Below are positions 24,217 through 31,911 of a stretch of DNA of 64,000 nt, in pieces. Each line of letters starts with the position of its first letter. Position 1 is the stretch's first letter. This DNA comes from an uncultured Massilia sp. GTDB lineage: Bacteria; Pseudomonadota; Gammaproteobacteria; Burkholderiales; Burkholderiaceae. The stretch is taken from positions 129,288 to 193,287 of the forward strand of contig CAMLMV010000007.1 in NCBI GenBank assembly GCA_946481275.1. Reading direction: 5' to 3'. Under the pieces are notes generated by a model. That model was not told the origin of the DNA and did not search any database. It was given only the letters and a program-made list of their open reading frames with translations. Both the position numbers and the translations under genes were made by a program.

Positions 24217-25797
24217 TCAGAACTGGTTCATGGTGTTGTGCTTGCCGCCGGCCTTCAGCGCCGCTTCGCCGCTGAAGTATTCCTTGTGGTCGTCGCCGAT
24301 GTCCGAACCGGACATGTTCTGGTGCTTGACGCAGGCGATGCCCTGGCGGATTTCCTTGCGCTGCACGCCGGCCACGTAGCCCAGCATGCCCTGGTTGCCG
24401 AAGTAGTCCTTGGCCAGGTTATCCGTGGACAGGGCGGCCGTGTGGTAGGTCGGCAGCGTGATCAGGTGGTGGAAGATGCCCGCTTCGCGCGCCGCGTCGG
24501 CCTGGAACGTGCGGATGCGCTCGTCGGCGACCTTCGCCAGGATCGAGTCGTCGTACTCGGCGCTCATCAGGTGTGCGCGGTCGTAGGCCGACACGTCTTC
24601 GCCGCGGTCCTTCATGCCGTCGTACACCTGCTGGCGGAAGTTCAGCGTCCAGTTGAACGACGGGCTGTTGTTGTACACCAGCTTCGCATTCGGGATCACC
24701 TTGCGGATTTCACGCACCATGCCGCCGATCTGGCCGATGTGCGGTTTCTCGGTCTCGATCCACAGCAGGTCGGCGCCGTTCTGCAGCGACGTGATGCAGT
24801 CGAGGACGCAGCGCGCTTCGCCCGTGCCTTCGCGGAACTGGAACAGGTTGCTTGCCAGGCGCTTCGGACGCAGCAGCTTGCCGTTACGCTGGATCACGAC
24901 GTCGCCGTTCTTCAGTTCGGCCGCCGCGATTTCTTCCGCGTCGAGGAAGCTGTTGTACTGGTCGCCCAGGTCGCCCGGTTCATGGGTGACGGCGATCTGC
25001 TTGGTCAGGCCGGCGCCCAGCGAGTCGGTGCGGGCCACGATGACGCCGTCGTCCACGCCCAGTTCGAGGAACGCGTAGCGCACGGCGCGGATCTTGGCCA
25101 GGAAGTCCTCGTGCGGGACCGTGACCTTGCCGTCCTGGTGGCCGCACTGCTTTTCGTCCGACACCTGGTTTTCCAGCTGGATGCAGCAGGCGCCCGCTTC
25201 GATCATCTGCTTGGCCAGCAGGTACGTCGCTTCCGCATTGCCGAAGCCGGCGTCGATGTCGGCGATGATGGGCACGACGTGGGTGACGAAGTTGTCGATC
25301 TTGTCCTGGATCGCGGCCCTGGCGGCGCCTTCGGCGGCGTCCAGCTGGCGGAACAGGCCGCCCAGTTCACGGGCGTCGGCCTGGCGCAGGAACGTGTACA
25401 GCTCCTTGATCAGCGCGGGGACGGCCGTCTTTTCGTGCATCGACTGGTCCGGCAGCGGGCCGAATTCCGAGCGCAGGGCGGCGATCATCCAGCCCGACAG
25501 GTACAGGTAGCGGCGGTCGGTGTTGTTAAAGTGCTTCTTGATCGAGATCAGCTTCTGCTGGCCGATGAAGCCGTGCCAGCAGCCCAGCGACTGCGTGTAC
25601 TGGGACGGATCGGCATCGTAGTTCGCCATGTCTCGGCGCATGATCGCAGCCGTGTAGCGGGCGATGTCGAGGCCGGTCTTGAAGCGGTTCTGCGCACGCA
25701 TGCGGGCGGCGGATTCCGGATTGATGGCGTCCCAGCCGCTGCCGTAGCGCTGCTTGAGGGTGGCGATGGCCTGGATATCGTTTTGGTACTCGGACAT
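24217..25797 (-). CDS. aceA: Isocitrate lyase
   Basis: A 526-residue enzyme that splits isocitrate into glyoxylate and succinate, the first step of the glyoxylate shunt used on acetate, fatty acids and PHA breakdown. The catalytic loop is present as KQCGH with the active-site Cys. The Mg2+/substrate region IIADIDAGFGNAEATYLLAK and TEKPHIGQI are also intact. The length fits the larger bacterial class (about 530 residues). I chose ATG 25797 since GGAG lies eight bases upstream. Malate synthase is not adjacent. The stop codon is only 19 bp from the tnpB hairpin, so the element landed almost at the end of this gene. Confidence 0.96.
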   Translation of the reverse strand: MSEYQNDIQAIATLKQRYGSGWDAINPESAARMRAQNRFKTGLDIARYTAAIMRRDMANYDADPSQYTQSLGCWHGFIGQQKLISIKKHFNNTDRRYLYLSGWMIAALRSEFGPLPDQSMHEKTAVPALIKELYTFLRQADARELGGLFRQLDAAEGAARAAIQDKIDNFVTHVVPIIADIDAGFGNAEATYLLAKQMIEAGACCIQLENQVSDEKQCGHQDGKVTVPHEDFLAKIRAVRYAFLELGVDDGVIVARTDSLGAGLTKQIAVTHEPGDLGDQYNSFLDAEEIAAAELKNGDVVIQRNGKLLRPKRLASNLFQFREGTGEARCVLDCITSLQNGADLLWIETEKPHIGQIGGMVREIRKVIPNAKLVYNNSPSFNWTLNFRQQVYDGMKDRGEDVSAYDRAHLMSAEYDDSILAKVADERIRTFQADAAREAGIFHHLITLPTYHTAALSTDNLAKDYFGNQGMLGYVAGVQRKEIRQGIACVKHQNMSGSDIGDDHKEYFSGEAALKAGGKHNTMNQF

Positions 25798-25877
25798 GTC
25801 GAACTCCATGAAAAGTGAATCGAAAGTGGTGAAGCGCATGGGTTCATCATAAGAGATCCGGCGCGCCTAAATCTTCT

Positions 25878-25891
25878 GTCTTATATAAGAC
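25878..25891. promoter_or_regulatory. Perfect 14-bp palindrome upstream of aceA
   Basis: GTCTTATATAAGAC lies 81-94 bp before the aceA start codon in an AT-rich promoter region. The form fits a dimeric repressor or activator site; the protein is not identifiable from this window. Confidence 0.6.
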
Positions 25892-25949
25892 ATAAAACTA
25901 AAATTACATCAGTAAATTCAATGAGTTATATCAAGCATTCCGCAATGCG

Positions 25950-25963
25950 GCAAATAGTTTTGC
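25950..25963. promoter_or_regulatory. GCAAA-N4-TTTGC dyad upstream of aceA
   Basis: GCAAA-TAGT-TTTGC lies about 155 bp upstream of aceA, inside a wider partial dyad (ATTCC...GGAAT). It resembles the GCAAA/TTTGC boxes bound by RamB-like acetate-metabolism regulators, but that link is only by pattern. Confidence 0.4.
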
Positions 25964-26047
25964 GAAATGGAATATTCATCCCACCTGTTGAAAGGCTCAA
26001 ATTCCACATCGTGGAACGCTATTCAGCCGAGTGAAAAATTGCAGAAA

Positions 26048-26270
26048 TTCGGGGTCAGAGCACGTTTTCGCTTGAAATCGGGGTCGGAGCACATTTCGGA
26101 TCAATGTGTGTAGAGCATCGGACGCGCCAACTGGTCGCGCGCCGTGTCGCGTCGACGTGGCGATACATCGGGAAGAGCCACGCGCAGCTTGGGATGAAGT
26201 TGCCGCAAGAACTTTGCGCGTAAATGTGCTCTGACCCCGAATTCGTCCCGAAATGTGCTCTGACCCCGAA
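26048..26270 (-). pseudogene. Remnant of a REP-associated tyrosine transposase between inverted repeats
   Basis: Four copies of GTGCTCTGACCCCGA (or close variants) bracket the segment: inverted at 26048-26063 and 26077-26092, direct at 26226-26241 and 26255-26270. Between them the minus strand reads HPKLRVALPDVSPRRRDTARD before a stop. This resembles the usual start of REP-associated transposases (KLRIALPDVP..HVIQRG), but nothing of the catalytic domain remains. It looks like an internal-deletion derivative that kept its ends. Confidence 0.6.
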
Positions 26271-26288
26271 TTTGGGAAAGCTGAAGGC

Positions 26289-26317
26289 AAAAAAAAAGCC
26301 CGCTGTTTGGCGGGCTT
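26289..26317 (-). terminator. Rho-independent terminator of rnk
   Basis: AGCCCGCC-loop-GCGGGCT on the minus strand is followed by nine T (A-run 26289-26297 on the plus strand). It is 126 bp after the rnk stop. Confidence 0.85.
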
Positions 26318-26442
26318 GAATCTATTTTCTTGGAGGAAGATAGAGGAGACAGGAACCATTGTGCTGCAATGCACAAAAGCCGTCCAATGATGTTTCGTGA
26401 TGAGCGTCATCCGTCAGGCGCATGACTGCTCATCCGCGGCGG

Positions 26443-26850
26443 TTACAGGTGATAGTGACCTGCACGCTCCGGCTGGTAGATCACTTCGACGACTTCCACG
26501 CCGAGCGTCCGGCCGTCGGGATGCGTCCAGTCGATGCGGTCACCTTCCGACAGGCCCAGCAGGGCGCTGCCCACGGGCGACAGCACGGAGACGGTGTCTT
26601 CGCCCTCGCCGGTTTCCTTCGGATAGACGAGCGTCTTGCACCACTCGCTTTCCTTGCCATCCAGGCGGAAGCGGACGGTGGAACGCATGGTCACGACGCG
26701 GGGCGGCATGTCCCAGGGCGCGACGACGTCGGCCCGTGCGAGCTCGTCCGCGAGGGCGTCGCGCGCGGGGGCCTGGGCGGAGGGCAGGCGGTCCAGCAGC
26801 AGGTCGATGCGGTCGAGGTCGAGCGTCGAAATGGTGATGAGGGGCTGCAT
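26443..26850 (-). CDS. rnk: Nucleoside diphosphate kinase regulator Rnk (GreA/GreB-like)
   Basis: A 135-residue protein matching E. coli Rnk along its length (start ITISTLDLDRIDLLL; middle PRVVTMRSTVRFRL, TLVYP; end SPVGSALLGLSEGDRIDW...YQPERAGHYHL). It has a short N-terminal coiled coil and a GreA-type C-terminal FKBP-like domain that binds RNA polymerase. Rnk influences nucleoside diphosphate kinase levels. A perfect AAAGGAGG precedes ATG 26850. The small membrane-protein gene 11 bp upstream is probably co-transcribed. Confidence 0.93.
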   Translation of the reverse strand: MQPLITISTLDLDRIDLLLDRLPSAQAPARDALADELARADVVAPWDMPPRVVTMRSTVRFRLDGKESEWCKTLVYPKETGEGEDTVSVLSPVGSALLGLSEGDRIDWTHPDGRTLGVEVVEVIYQPERAGHYHL

Positions 26851-26861
26851 GGAGACCTCCT

Positions 26862-27014
26862 TTACTCGAAATGGAGCAGCAGCCAGCCGAGCGGCAGGCA
26901 GACGGCGAGGGCGAGGCCGATGCGCTGGCGCAGCCGCTTGCGGTGCGAGATCAGGTCGTGGATGGCCCGGATGCTGGGCGGGCGGCGGAACCGCGAGGGT
27001 CGATTGATTTTCAT
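26862..27014 (-). CDS. Small single-pass membrane protein, function unknown
   Basis: A 50-residue protein with a strongly basic N-terminal half (RPSRFRRPP, HRKRLRQR) and one C-terminal hydrophobic helix (IGLALAVCLPLGWLLLHF). It ends 11 bp before rnk on the same strand, with an AAGAGA element before its ATG. I do not recognise a family. It resembles in layout the 47-residue protein at 29526-29669 (basic segment then a single helix). Confidence 0.5.
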   Translation of the reverse strand: MKINRPSRFRRPPSIRAIHDLISHRKRLRQRIGLALAVCLPLGWLLLHFE

Positions 27015-27532
27015 AGTAGTCTCTTGATGTCCTGGACAGGAATAGTCATGGCCGCCCGATTGTTCGGGCGGGTGGGATACATGGGATGGAGCCCGGTCGA
27101 CGGCTGTGCCGCCGCCGAGCTTTAATGAAGCCGGGCGAGAAATCGCGGCAGGGAAAAGGCCATGCCGCGACGGGGAGAAGGTGCGGGGCGCACGCACACA
27201 GCCGTCACGTGGACGGGGGCGTGGGCCTGTCGGCATGTCATGAAACCATTCTGAACCATTGCGTTGCCATGCACCGTTGATCGTTGATCGATGATTGATT
27301 GTACATCGGTCCGCGTCGCACGGGCGCGTGGTTTGCCTTATCCGGCCGCACGCGCCAGCAGCGTACGGATTTCGGAGGCGATCTCGTCCACGTGCGAGGC
27401 GGTCGGCCAGCGAGGTGTGCGTGATGGGCTCCGAATGAGGTTGACGGCTTGGCCTGGCGCCGGTCCCATGCGTCGGTAAACCAAGTAAGATGCAGGATTG
27501 TTGATACACGGTGTAATGAATAGGAATCCTCG
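27015..27532. other. 518-bp intergenic region without a convincing gene
   Basis: It separates the minus-strand small-protein/rnk unit from lysR. It contains a perfect 8-bp-stem hairpin at 27052-27071 (CCGCCCGA-TTGT-TCGGGCGG), a run of GTTGATC/GATTGATT short repeats near 27276-27300, and the lysR upstream dyad at 27505-27518. A 43-codon minus-strand frame (27338-27469, ending DEIASEIRTLLARAAG) has coding-like composition but no family match or ribosome site. Confidence 0.5.
27505..27518. promoter_or_regulatory. Candidate LysR binding site upstream of lysR
   Basis: TACAC-G-GTGTA overlaps GTAATG, the half-site also found in the dyad at 28453-28469. It lies 15-28 bp before the lysR ATG, where autoregulation would occur. 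Confidence 0.4.
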
Positions 27533-28462
27533 ATGAGCCGCCAGTTCGACGACATCCTGCTCGGCAGCATCGAGCTGTTCTGCTCCGCCGCCGAACTGGG
27601 CAGCTTCACGGCCGCGGCGACGGCCGCCGCCGTCACGCCGGCCGCCGTCAGCCGGGCCGTCTCGCGCCTGGAAGGGCGCCTCGGCGTGCGCCTGTTCGTA
27701 CGCACCACGCGCACCCTGCACCTGACGGAAGCCGGCCGCGACTACTTCGACCAGTGCCGCCAGGCGCTGGCGCAGCTCGTCGAGGCCGAGCGTGCCGTCA
27801 CGGGCCGCCAGAGCGCGCCGTCCGGCCTGCTGCGCATCAGCATGCCCACGCCTTACGGCCATTACCGCGTGCTGCCGATTCTTCCCGAGTTCACGCGCCG
27901 CTATCCGGACGTGAAGGTCGATTTCCACCTCAGTAACCGCAACGTCGATTTCGGCGACGAAGGCTTCGACCTCGCGATCCGCGGCCGGACGCCGGCCGAT
28001 TCGACGATGATCTCGCGGCCGCTGGAAGACGCGGCACTGGTGGTCGTCGCGTCCCCCGATTACCTGAAGCGCGCGGGCACGCCGAAGACGCCGGATGCGC
28101 TGCCCGGCCACAACTGCATCCAGTTCGCGCTGCCCAGCACGGGCCGCAACATCCCGTGGCTGTTCCGCGTGGACGGCGAGGACATCGACCTGCCCACCAA
28201 CGGCCTGTACGGCTGCGCCGAAGACATCCTTGGCGCCGTCACGCTGGCGCGCGCGGGCGGCGGCATCTTCCAGACCTACCGTTTCATCGTCGAGGCCGAC
28301 CTCGCGGCCGGCCGCCTCGTCGACGTGCTGCCCGCGTACGGTGGCCGGTCGAGGCCGTTCTGCCTGATCTATCCGCATAACCGGCACGTGGCGGCGCGGG
28401 TGCGCGCGTTCGTCGATTTCCTCGTCGAGCATTTGCGCGAGCCGCCGCGATTCATTACGTGA
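27533..28462 (+). CDS. LysR-family transcriptional regulator
   Basis: A 309-residue regulator. The winged helix (TAAATAAAVTPAAVSRAVSRLE, about residues 23-44) is followed by a CrgA-type substrate-binding domain (PSGLLRISMPTPYGHYRVLPILPEF). It lies directly upstream of the SDR/tautomerase genes in the same direction. A GTAATG-containing dyad overlaps its stop codon, so it probably controls those genes. The effector is unknown. Confidence 0.9.
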   Translation: MSRQFDDILLGSIELFCSAAELGSFTAAATAAAVTPAAVSRAVSRLEGRLGVRLFVRTTRTLHLTEAGRDYFDQCRQALAQLVEAERAVTGRQSAPSGLLRISMPTPYGHYRVLPILPEFTRRYPDVKVDFHLSNRNVDFGDEGFDLAIRGRTPADSTMISRPLEDAALVVVASPDYLKRAGTPKTPDALPGHNCIQFALPSTGRNIPWLFRVDGEDIDLPTNGLYGCAEDILGAVTLARAGGGIFQTYRFIVEADLAAGRLVDVLPAYGGRSRPFCLIYPHNRHVAARVRAFVDFLVEHLREPPRFIT

Positions 28463-28469
28463 TGTAATG
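28453..28469. promoter_or_regulatory. T-N11-A dyad before the SDR gene
   Basis: CATTAC-GTGAT-GTAATG, a perfect 6-bp-arm dyad with T-N11-A spacing, overlaps the lysR stop codon about 100 bp before the SDR start. The half-site GTAATG recurs upstream of lysR. Confidence 0.6.
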
Positions 28470-28568
28470 ATTGTCTTGCCGTAACCCATCTTTTTCCGGG
28501 TGGGGTCTGTTCCTATAGTTGTCTCCACGGACGGCGCACGAGCGCCGTCGGACACCAAGGAGAACAGC

Positions 28569-29312
28569 ATGAACGCAGCAGCACGTACTGTCATCATCAC
28601 CGGCGCCTCCAGCGGCATCGGCCTCGCGTTGGCCAAGGCGTATATCGACCGCGGCGACAACGTCGTCGGCAATGCCCGCGGCGCCGCCCGCCTCGATGCC
28701 GCGGCGGCGCAGCTGGGCAACCCGGCGAACTTCATCGGCGTCGCCGGCGACATCGCGGATCCGGCCACGGCGCAGGCGCTCTTCGACACGGCGATCGCGC
28801 GCTTCGGCAAGGTCGACATCCTGGTCAACAATGCCGGCATCTTCACCGCGAAACCGTTCCACACCTACACGCCGGACGAAGTCGACCGCCTCGTCGACAC
28901 GAACCTGAAAGGCTTTTTCTACCCGTCGCAACGGGCCGCCGAGCACATGGCCGCCAACGGCAGCGGCCATATCGTGAACATCACGGCCAGCATCGCGGTG
29001 CAGCCGACCGCGAAGCTCCCGGCCGTGCTGCCCGTGCTCGTGAAGGGTGGCCTGAACAGCGCGACCCGGGCGCTGGCGCTCGAACTCGCCGCGCACGGCG
29101 TGAAGGTGTCGGCCGTGGCGCCGGGGATCATCGAGACCCCGCTGCACGGCGACTACGAAGGCGTGCGCGCCTTCTACAACACGCTGGCGCCGAGCGGCAC
29201 GACGGGCACGACGGACGACGTCGTCGACGCGGTGCTGTACCTGACGGACGCGCGCTTCACGAGCGGCGTCGTGCTGAGCGTGGACGGCGGCGCCACCGCC
29301 GGCACGTGGTAA
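28569..29312 (+). CDS. Short-chain dehydrogenase/reductase-like protein lacking the catalytic Tyr
   Basis: A 247-residue Rossmann-fold protein. The NAD(P) motif TGASSGIG, the NNAG motif and the Ser in NITAS are present. At the active site the usual Y-x-x-x-K is P-V-L-V-K: the lysine remains but the tyrosine is proline. Classical SDR chemistry would therefore be impaired or altered. The rest, including the C-terminal SGVVLSVDGGATAG, is normal. AAGGAG precedes the start. It is followed at 11 bp by the tautomerase-like gene and is probably regulated by the upstream LysR protein. Confidence 0.88.
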   Translation: MNAAARTVIITGASSGIGLALAKAYIDRGDNVVGNARGAARLDAAAAQLGNPANFIGVAGDIADPATAQALFDTAIARFGKVDILVNNAGIFTAKPFHTYTPDEVDRLVDTNLKGFFYPSQRAAEHMAANGSGHIVNITASIAVQPTAKLPAVLPVLVKGGLNSATRALALELAAHGVKVSAVAPGIIETPLHGDYEGVRAFYNTLAPSGTTGTTDDVVDAVLYLTDARFTSGVVLSVDGGATAGTW

Positions 29313-29323
29313 GGGAGGCCATC

Positions 29324-29542
29324 ATGCCCTACATCCTCATCCAGGTGACCAACGAAGGCGTCACGCGCGAACAGAAGGAAGCGCTGATCGCGGGCGCGAC
29401 CGATCTGATGGTGAACGTGTTGAACAAGGATCCGGAAGCGACGTTCGTCGTCATCGACGAGGTGAACACCGATAACTGGGGTCACGGCGGCGAGACCGTC
29501 ACGAGGCGCCGCCGGCGCGCGCCGTCTACTTCCACGGAGTGA
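29324..29542 (+). CDS. Tautomerase (4-oxalocrotonate tautomerase family)
   Basis: A 72-residue protein starting MPYILIQVTNEG, so that after Met removal Pro1 would be the catalytic base, as in the 4-OT superfamily. GGAGG lies just before ATG 29324. The C-terminal region is unusually Arg-rich (RRRRRAPS). It is co-directional with the SDR gene. Its last 17 bp overlap the 3' end of the convergent small-protein gene at 29526. Confidence 0.85.
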   Translation: MPYILIQVTNEGVTREQKEALIAGATDLMVNVLNKDPEATFVVIDEVNTDNWGHGGETVTRRRRRAPSTSTE

Positions 29543-29669
29543 GCGCGGCGGCGATCCCCATGATGACGAGCAGGACGATCCAGCACAGGCGCCGCAGGAC
29601 CTTGTGCCTGCGCAGCTGGACATTGAGGACGCTTTCGGCGATGGCTTGCAGGATGACGTCACCCGCCAT
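29526..29669 (-). CDS. Small single-pass membrane protein, function unknown
   Basis: A 47-residue protein (MAGDVILQAIAESVLNVQLR...) with a C-terminal hydrophobic helix (CWIVLLVIMGIAAAL). GGAGG sits six bases before its ATG, a strong sign of translation. It overlaps the end of the tautomerase gene on the other strand and is divergent from the DoxX gene. No family is recognised. Confidence 0.6.
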   Translation of the reverse strand: MAGDVILQAIAESVLNVQLRRHKVLRRLCWIVLLVIMGIAAALTPWK

Positions 29670-29810
29670 GGGTTCCTCCGTTGGTATGCTGATCGCCATA
29701 TATTGACAGGTGCGGCAGGTTGTTGCAACCGCATCCATCCAAAGATGGAGCCGCAATCGTGGGCGGGGGTGTAGATTCGGGCGATCCGATTCAACCATCA
29801 AGGAGTATCC

Positions 29811-30248
29811 ATGACGACCCCCGACCTCGATCTCGCCAGCCACCGCGCCGCCGCGCCCGCCGTCCCCTCGGACGGCTTCGACCGCACGGTGCGCACCGCG
29901 GGCCGCGTGCTCGTCGGCGTGCTGTTCCTGTGGGCCGGCATCGACAAGGTGCAGGGCTGGCAGGGCGCGCTGCAGGAAGTGGCGGCGGGCGGCCTGCCGG
30001 CCCCCGGCTTGACGCTGGCCCTGACCATCCTGCTGCAGGTAGCCGGCGGCGCCGCGATCATCGCGGGGCGGCTGCTGAAACCCGCGTGCTGGGCGCTGGC
30101 CGGGTTCACGGCGTTGGCGACCGTGCTGTATCACGGCTTCTGGCATGCGGCCGGCGCGGCGCGCCATGCGGAACTGATTCCGTTCATGGAGCACGTGTGC
30201 ATCGTGGGCGGCCTGCTCGTCGTGTCGACCCTCGAGCAGCGCCGCTGA
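29811..30248 (+). CDS. DoxX-family membrane protein
   Basis: A 145-residue inner-membrane protein with about four helices. It contains the family start RVLVGVLFLWAGIDKVQGW and the segment ILLQVAGGAAIIAGRLLKPA. DoxX relatives associate with quinone or thiosulfate metabolism and with oxidative stress in some species; the role here is open. AAGGAG precedes the ATG. Its stop and that of the convergent lipoprotein gene are separated by one base. Confidence 0.88.
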   Translation: MTTPDLDLASHRAAAPAVPSDGFDRTVRTAGRVLVGVLFLWAGIDKVQGWQGALQEVAAGGLPAPGLTLALTILLQVAGGAAIIAGRLLKPACWALAGFTALATVLYHGFWHAAGAARHAELIPFMEHVCIVGGLLVVSTLEQRR

Positions 30249-30249
30249 C

Positions 30250-31566
30250 TCACCCGCGCGGTTGTTCGAGCTGCATCGGCACGTCGGGCGGGGACTCGTA
30301 CGTTGCCGTGACGTGGCAGACCCGGTCGCCAGGGCGCGTCCGTCCCAGAGTCTCGCTCGATTTGCGCACCATCAGTTCCGGGTAGGACGATTTGTCCAGG
30401 CGCTGCCTGCCGCCCGGCGGCACCGGCACCCACAGCGTGCTGTCCCCGATACGGACGGCACGCTGGTTCATCATCCATTTCGCGACGCGCACCGCGTCCG
30501 CATAGCTGACGAACGTGAGCGGCTGCTCGCCGAGTTCGCCGTCGATATTCACGCTGAACCTCGGCAGTCCCTTCTCCACGGTCGCGATGGTCCAGCGGGG
30601 CACGTCGAGGTCGCGCGCGGGGACGATGACGGCGCCGTCCGTGACGCATTCGCCGACTTCGTACCTGACCGTCTGGTTATGCTCGGTGTACTCGTTGGAC
30701 TTCGCGAGGACGCGGCGCAGCACGTAGTTGAACGTGACCTTCGCAGTCAGGTCCCTGGGCTGCAGATAGGTCAGGCCCGTCGTTTTCAGCGATGCCTTGT
30801 CGGCCGCCAGGGGCTTGCCGCCTTCGCCGATCTCGACGGCTGTCACGACGTAATCGTGCTTGATGACGTTGTCCGCCTCTTCCGGCTTCGCCGTGACGCC
30901 GACGTTCACGAGGGTATTGCCGGCCAGGTCGATCCCGCGCTCGGCCTCGCGATAGATGTCCAGCGCCGTGTCGTCGATGTTGGTGGTCGCGTTCTCGATG
31001 CGGGCCCTGACGACGCCGGTTTCGGTGAGGACGCGGTCGGCACTTGCCGTGATCTTCTTGGCGATGGGGGGGGCGCCGCTGACCTCGAGCCCCGCCGAAT
31101 TCGTCTTCGCCAGCGAAAAATTCTCGATGTCGATCGACGTGTAATCCGTCGCGGTGCCGGTGTAGCCAGTGAATGCGAAGTTCGCGGGTTCGATGCGCAG
31201 CCTGAAGTTCACGAACCTGTCGGCGGGGCGGTATTCGCCGCGGCTCACCGTCGCGACGATGGTGCGTTTCAGGACGCTGCGGTTGCCGTTGAACTTCGGC
31301 GGTTCCGGGTCCGGTTCGAGCGCTTTCTTCAGCGCCGCCACCGTGGCCGCATTGGGGTTCCTGAAATCGAGGCGCACTTCCGTCTTGCCCAGCGCGCCGT
31401 CCGGTGCCGCGTCCGGCGTCTTCGGCGCCTGGGCCGTGGAGCTGACGGTGACGACCGGATCCCGCATGGGAATCAGCGGCTCGTTCAGGGAGCGGCGTCC
31501 GTATTCGATGGTCGGCGTGCAGCCGGCCACCAGGACGGCGAGGGCGGCGCATGTCGCAATCTTCAT
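30250..31566 (-). CDS. Lipoprotein of unknown function
   Basis: A 438-residue protein with signal MKIATCAALAVLVAGC, where the last Cys would be lipidated. The mature part is beta-rich without a family I can name. It contains repeated long basic/acidic strands and a Ser/Pro-rich region near residues 30-60. The start was set to the signal peptide at 31566; a 50-residue longer frame has no Shine-Dalgarno. It is 11 bp downstream of the 79-residue gene at 31578, and the two likely form a pair, perhaps a secreted or envelope function. Confidence 0.75.
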   Translation of the reverse strand: MKIATCAALAVLVAGCTPTIEYGRRSLNEPLIPMRDPVVTVSSTAQAPKTPDAAPDGALGKTEVRLDFRNPNAATVAALKKALEPDPEPPKFNGNRSVLKRTIVATVSRGEYRPADRFVNFRLRIEPANFAFTGYTGTATDYTSIDIENFSLAKTNSAGLEVSGAPPIAKKITASADRVLTETGVVRARIENATTNIDDTALDIYREAERGIDLAGNTLVNVGVTAKPEEADNVIKHDYVVTAVEIGEGGKPLAADKASLKTTGLTYLQPRDLTAKVTFNYVLRRVLAKSNEYTEHNQTVRYEVGECVTDGAVIVPARDLDVPRWTIATVEKGLPRFSVNIDGELGEQPLTFVSYADAVRVAKWMMNQRAVRIGDSTLWVPVPPGGRQRLDKSSYPELMVRKSSETLGRTRPGDRVCHVTATYESPPDVPMQLEQPRG

Positions 31567-31577
31567 GGCCGCCGCTC

Positions 31578-31817
31578 CTATTGCGCCGTGAGCTGGCACA
31601 CGTGTGCCGGCACGGGCTGGTTGTTGATCGTGGAGGTGAGGACGAGCGGGGCCCCCTGGGTGATCGCGAACCCGACCTTGTCGCACTTCGAATACGGCAG
31701 GTAAGGTTCGAACCATTTTGTCGCCAGCAGCGGGCCGGGCGCGGGACCGATCCGGATCAGGCGCACCATCGGCGCGTACTGGAAGTCATCGTCGATGACG
31801 ACGGCGTAGAAACTCAT
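31578..31817 (-). CDS. Small hypothetical protein paired with the lipoprotein
   Basis: A 79-residue protein (MSFYAVVIDDDFQYAPMVRL...) with a likely beta-rich fold and two cysteines (SKCDK, VCQL). AGGAGG lies five bases before ATG 31817, so translation is well supported; a GTG six bases upstream is in frame but overlaps that site. No signal peptide and no family recognised. It precedes the lipoprotein gene by 11 bp. Confidence 0.7.
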   Translation of the reverse strand: MSFYAVVIDDDFQYAPMVRLIRIGPAPGPLLATKWFEPYLPYSKCDKVGFAITQGAPLVLTSTINNQPVPAHVCQLTAQ

Positions 31818-31911
31818 GAACACCTCCTTCGGTCGATCCGCACAGGTAAATGTCAGTTAATATTGCACTAACATTGATTTTGCGTAAAGACTTTTTGGCA
31901 AGTGTTCGCGG

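Noticed and set aside
26048..26270. CRISPR array, because of repeated GTGCTCTGACCCCGA units
   Set aside because: Only four short copies, in both orientations, with unequal spacing. It fits transposon-end repeats.
27338..27469. 43-codon minus-strand frame ending DEIASEIRTLLARAAG
   Set aside because: The end looks protein-like, but there is no Shine-Dalgarno or family, and it overlaps the lysR promoter region. Too weak to call.
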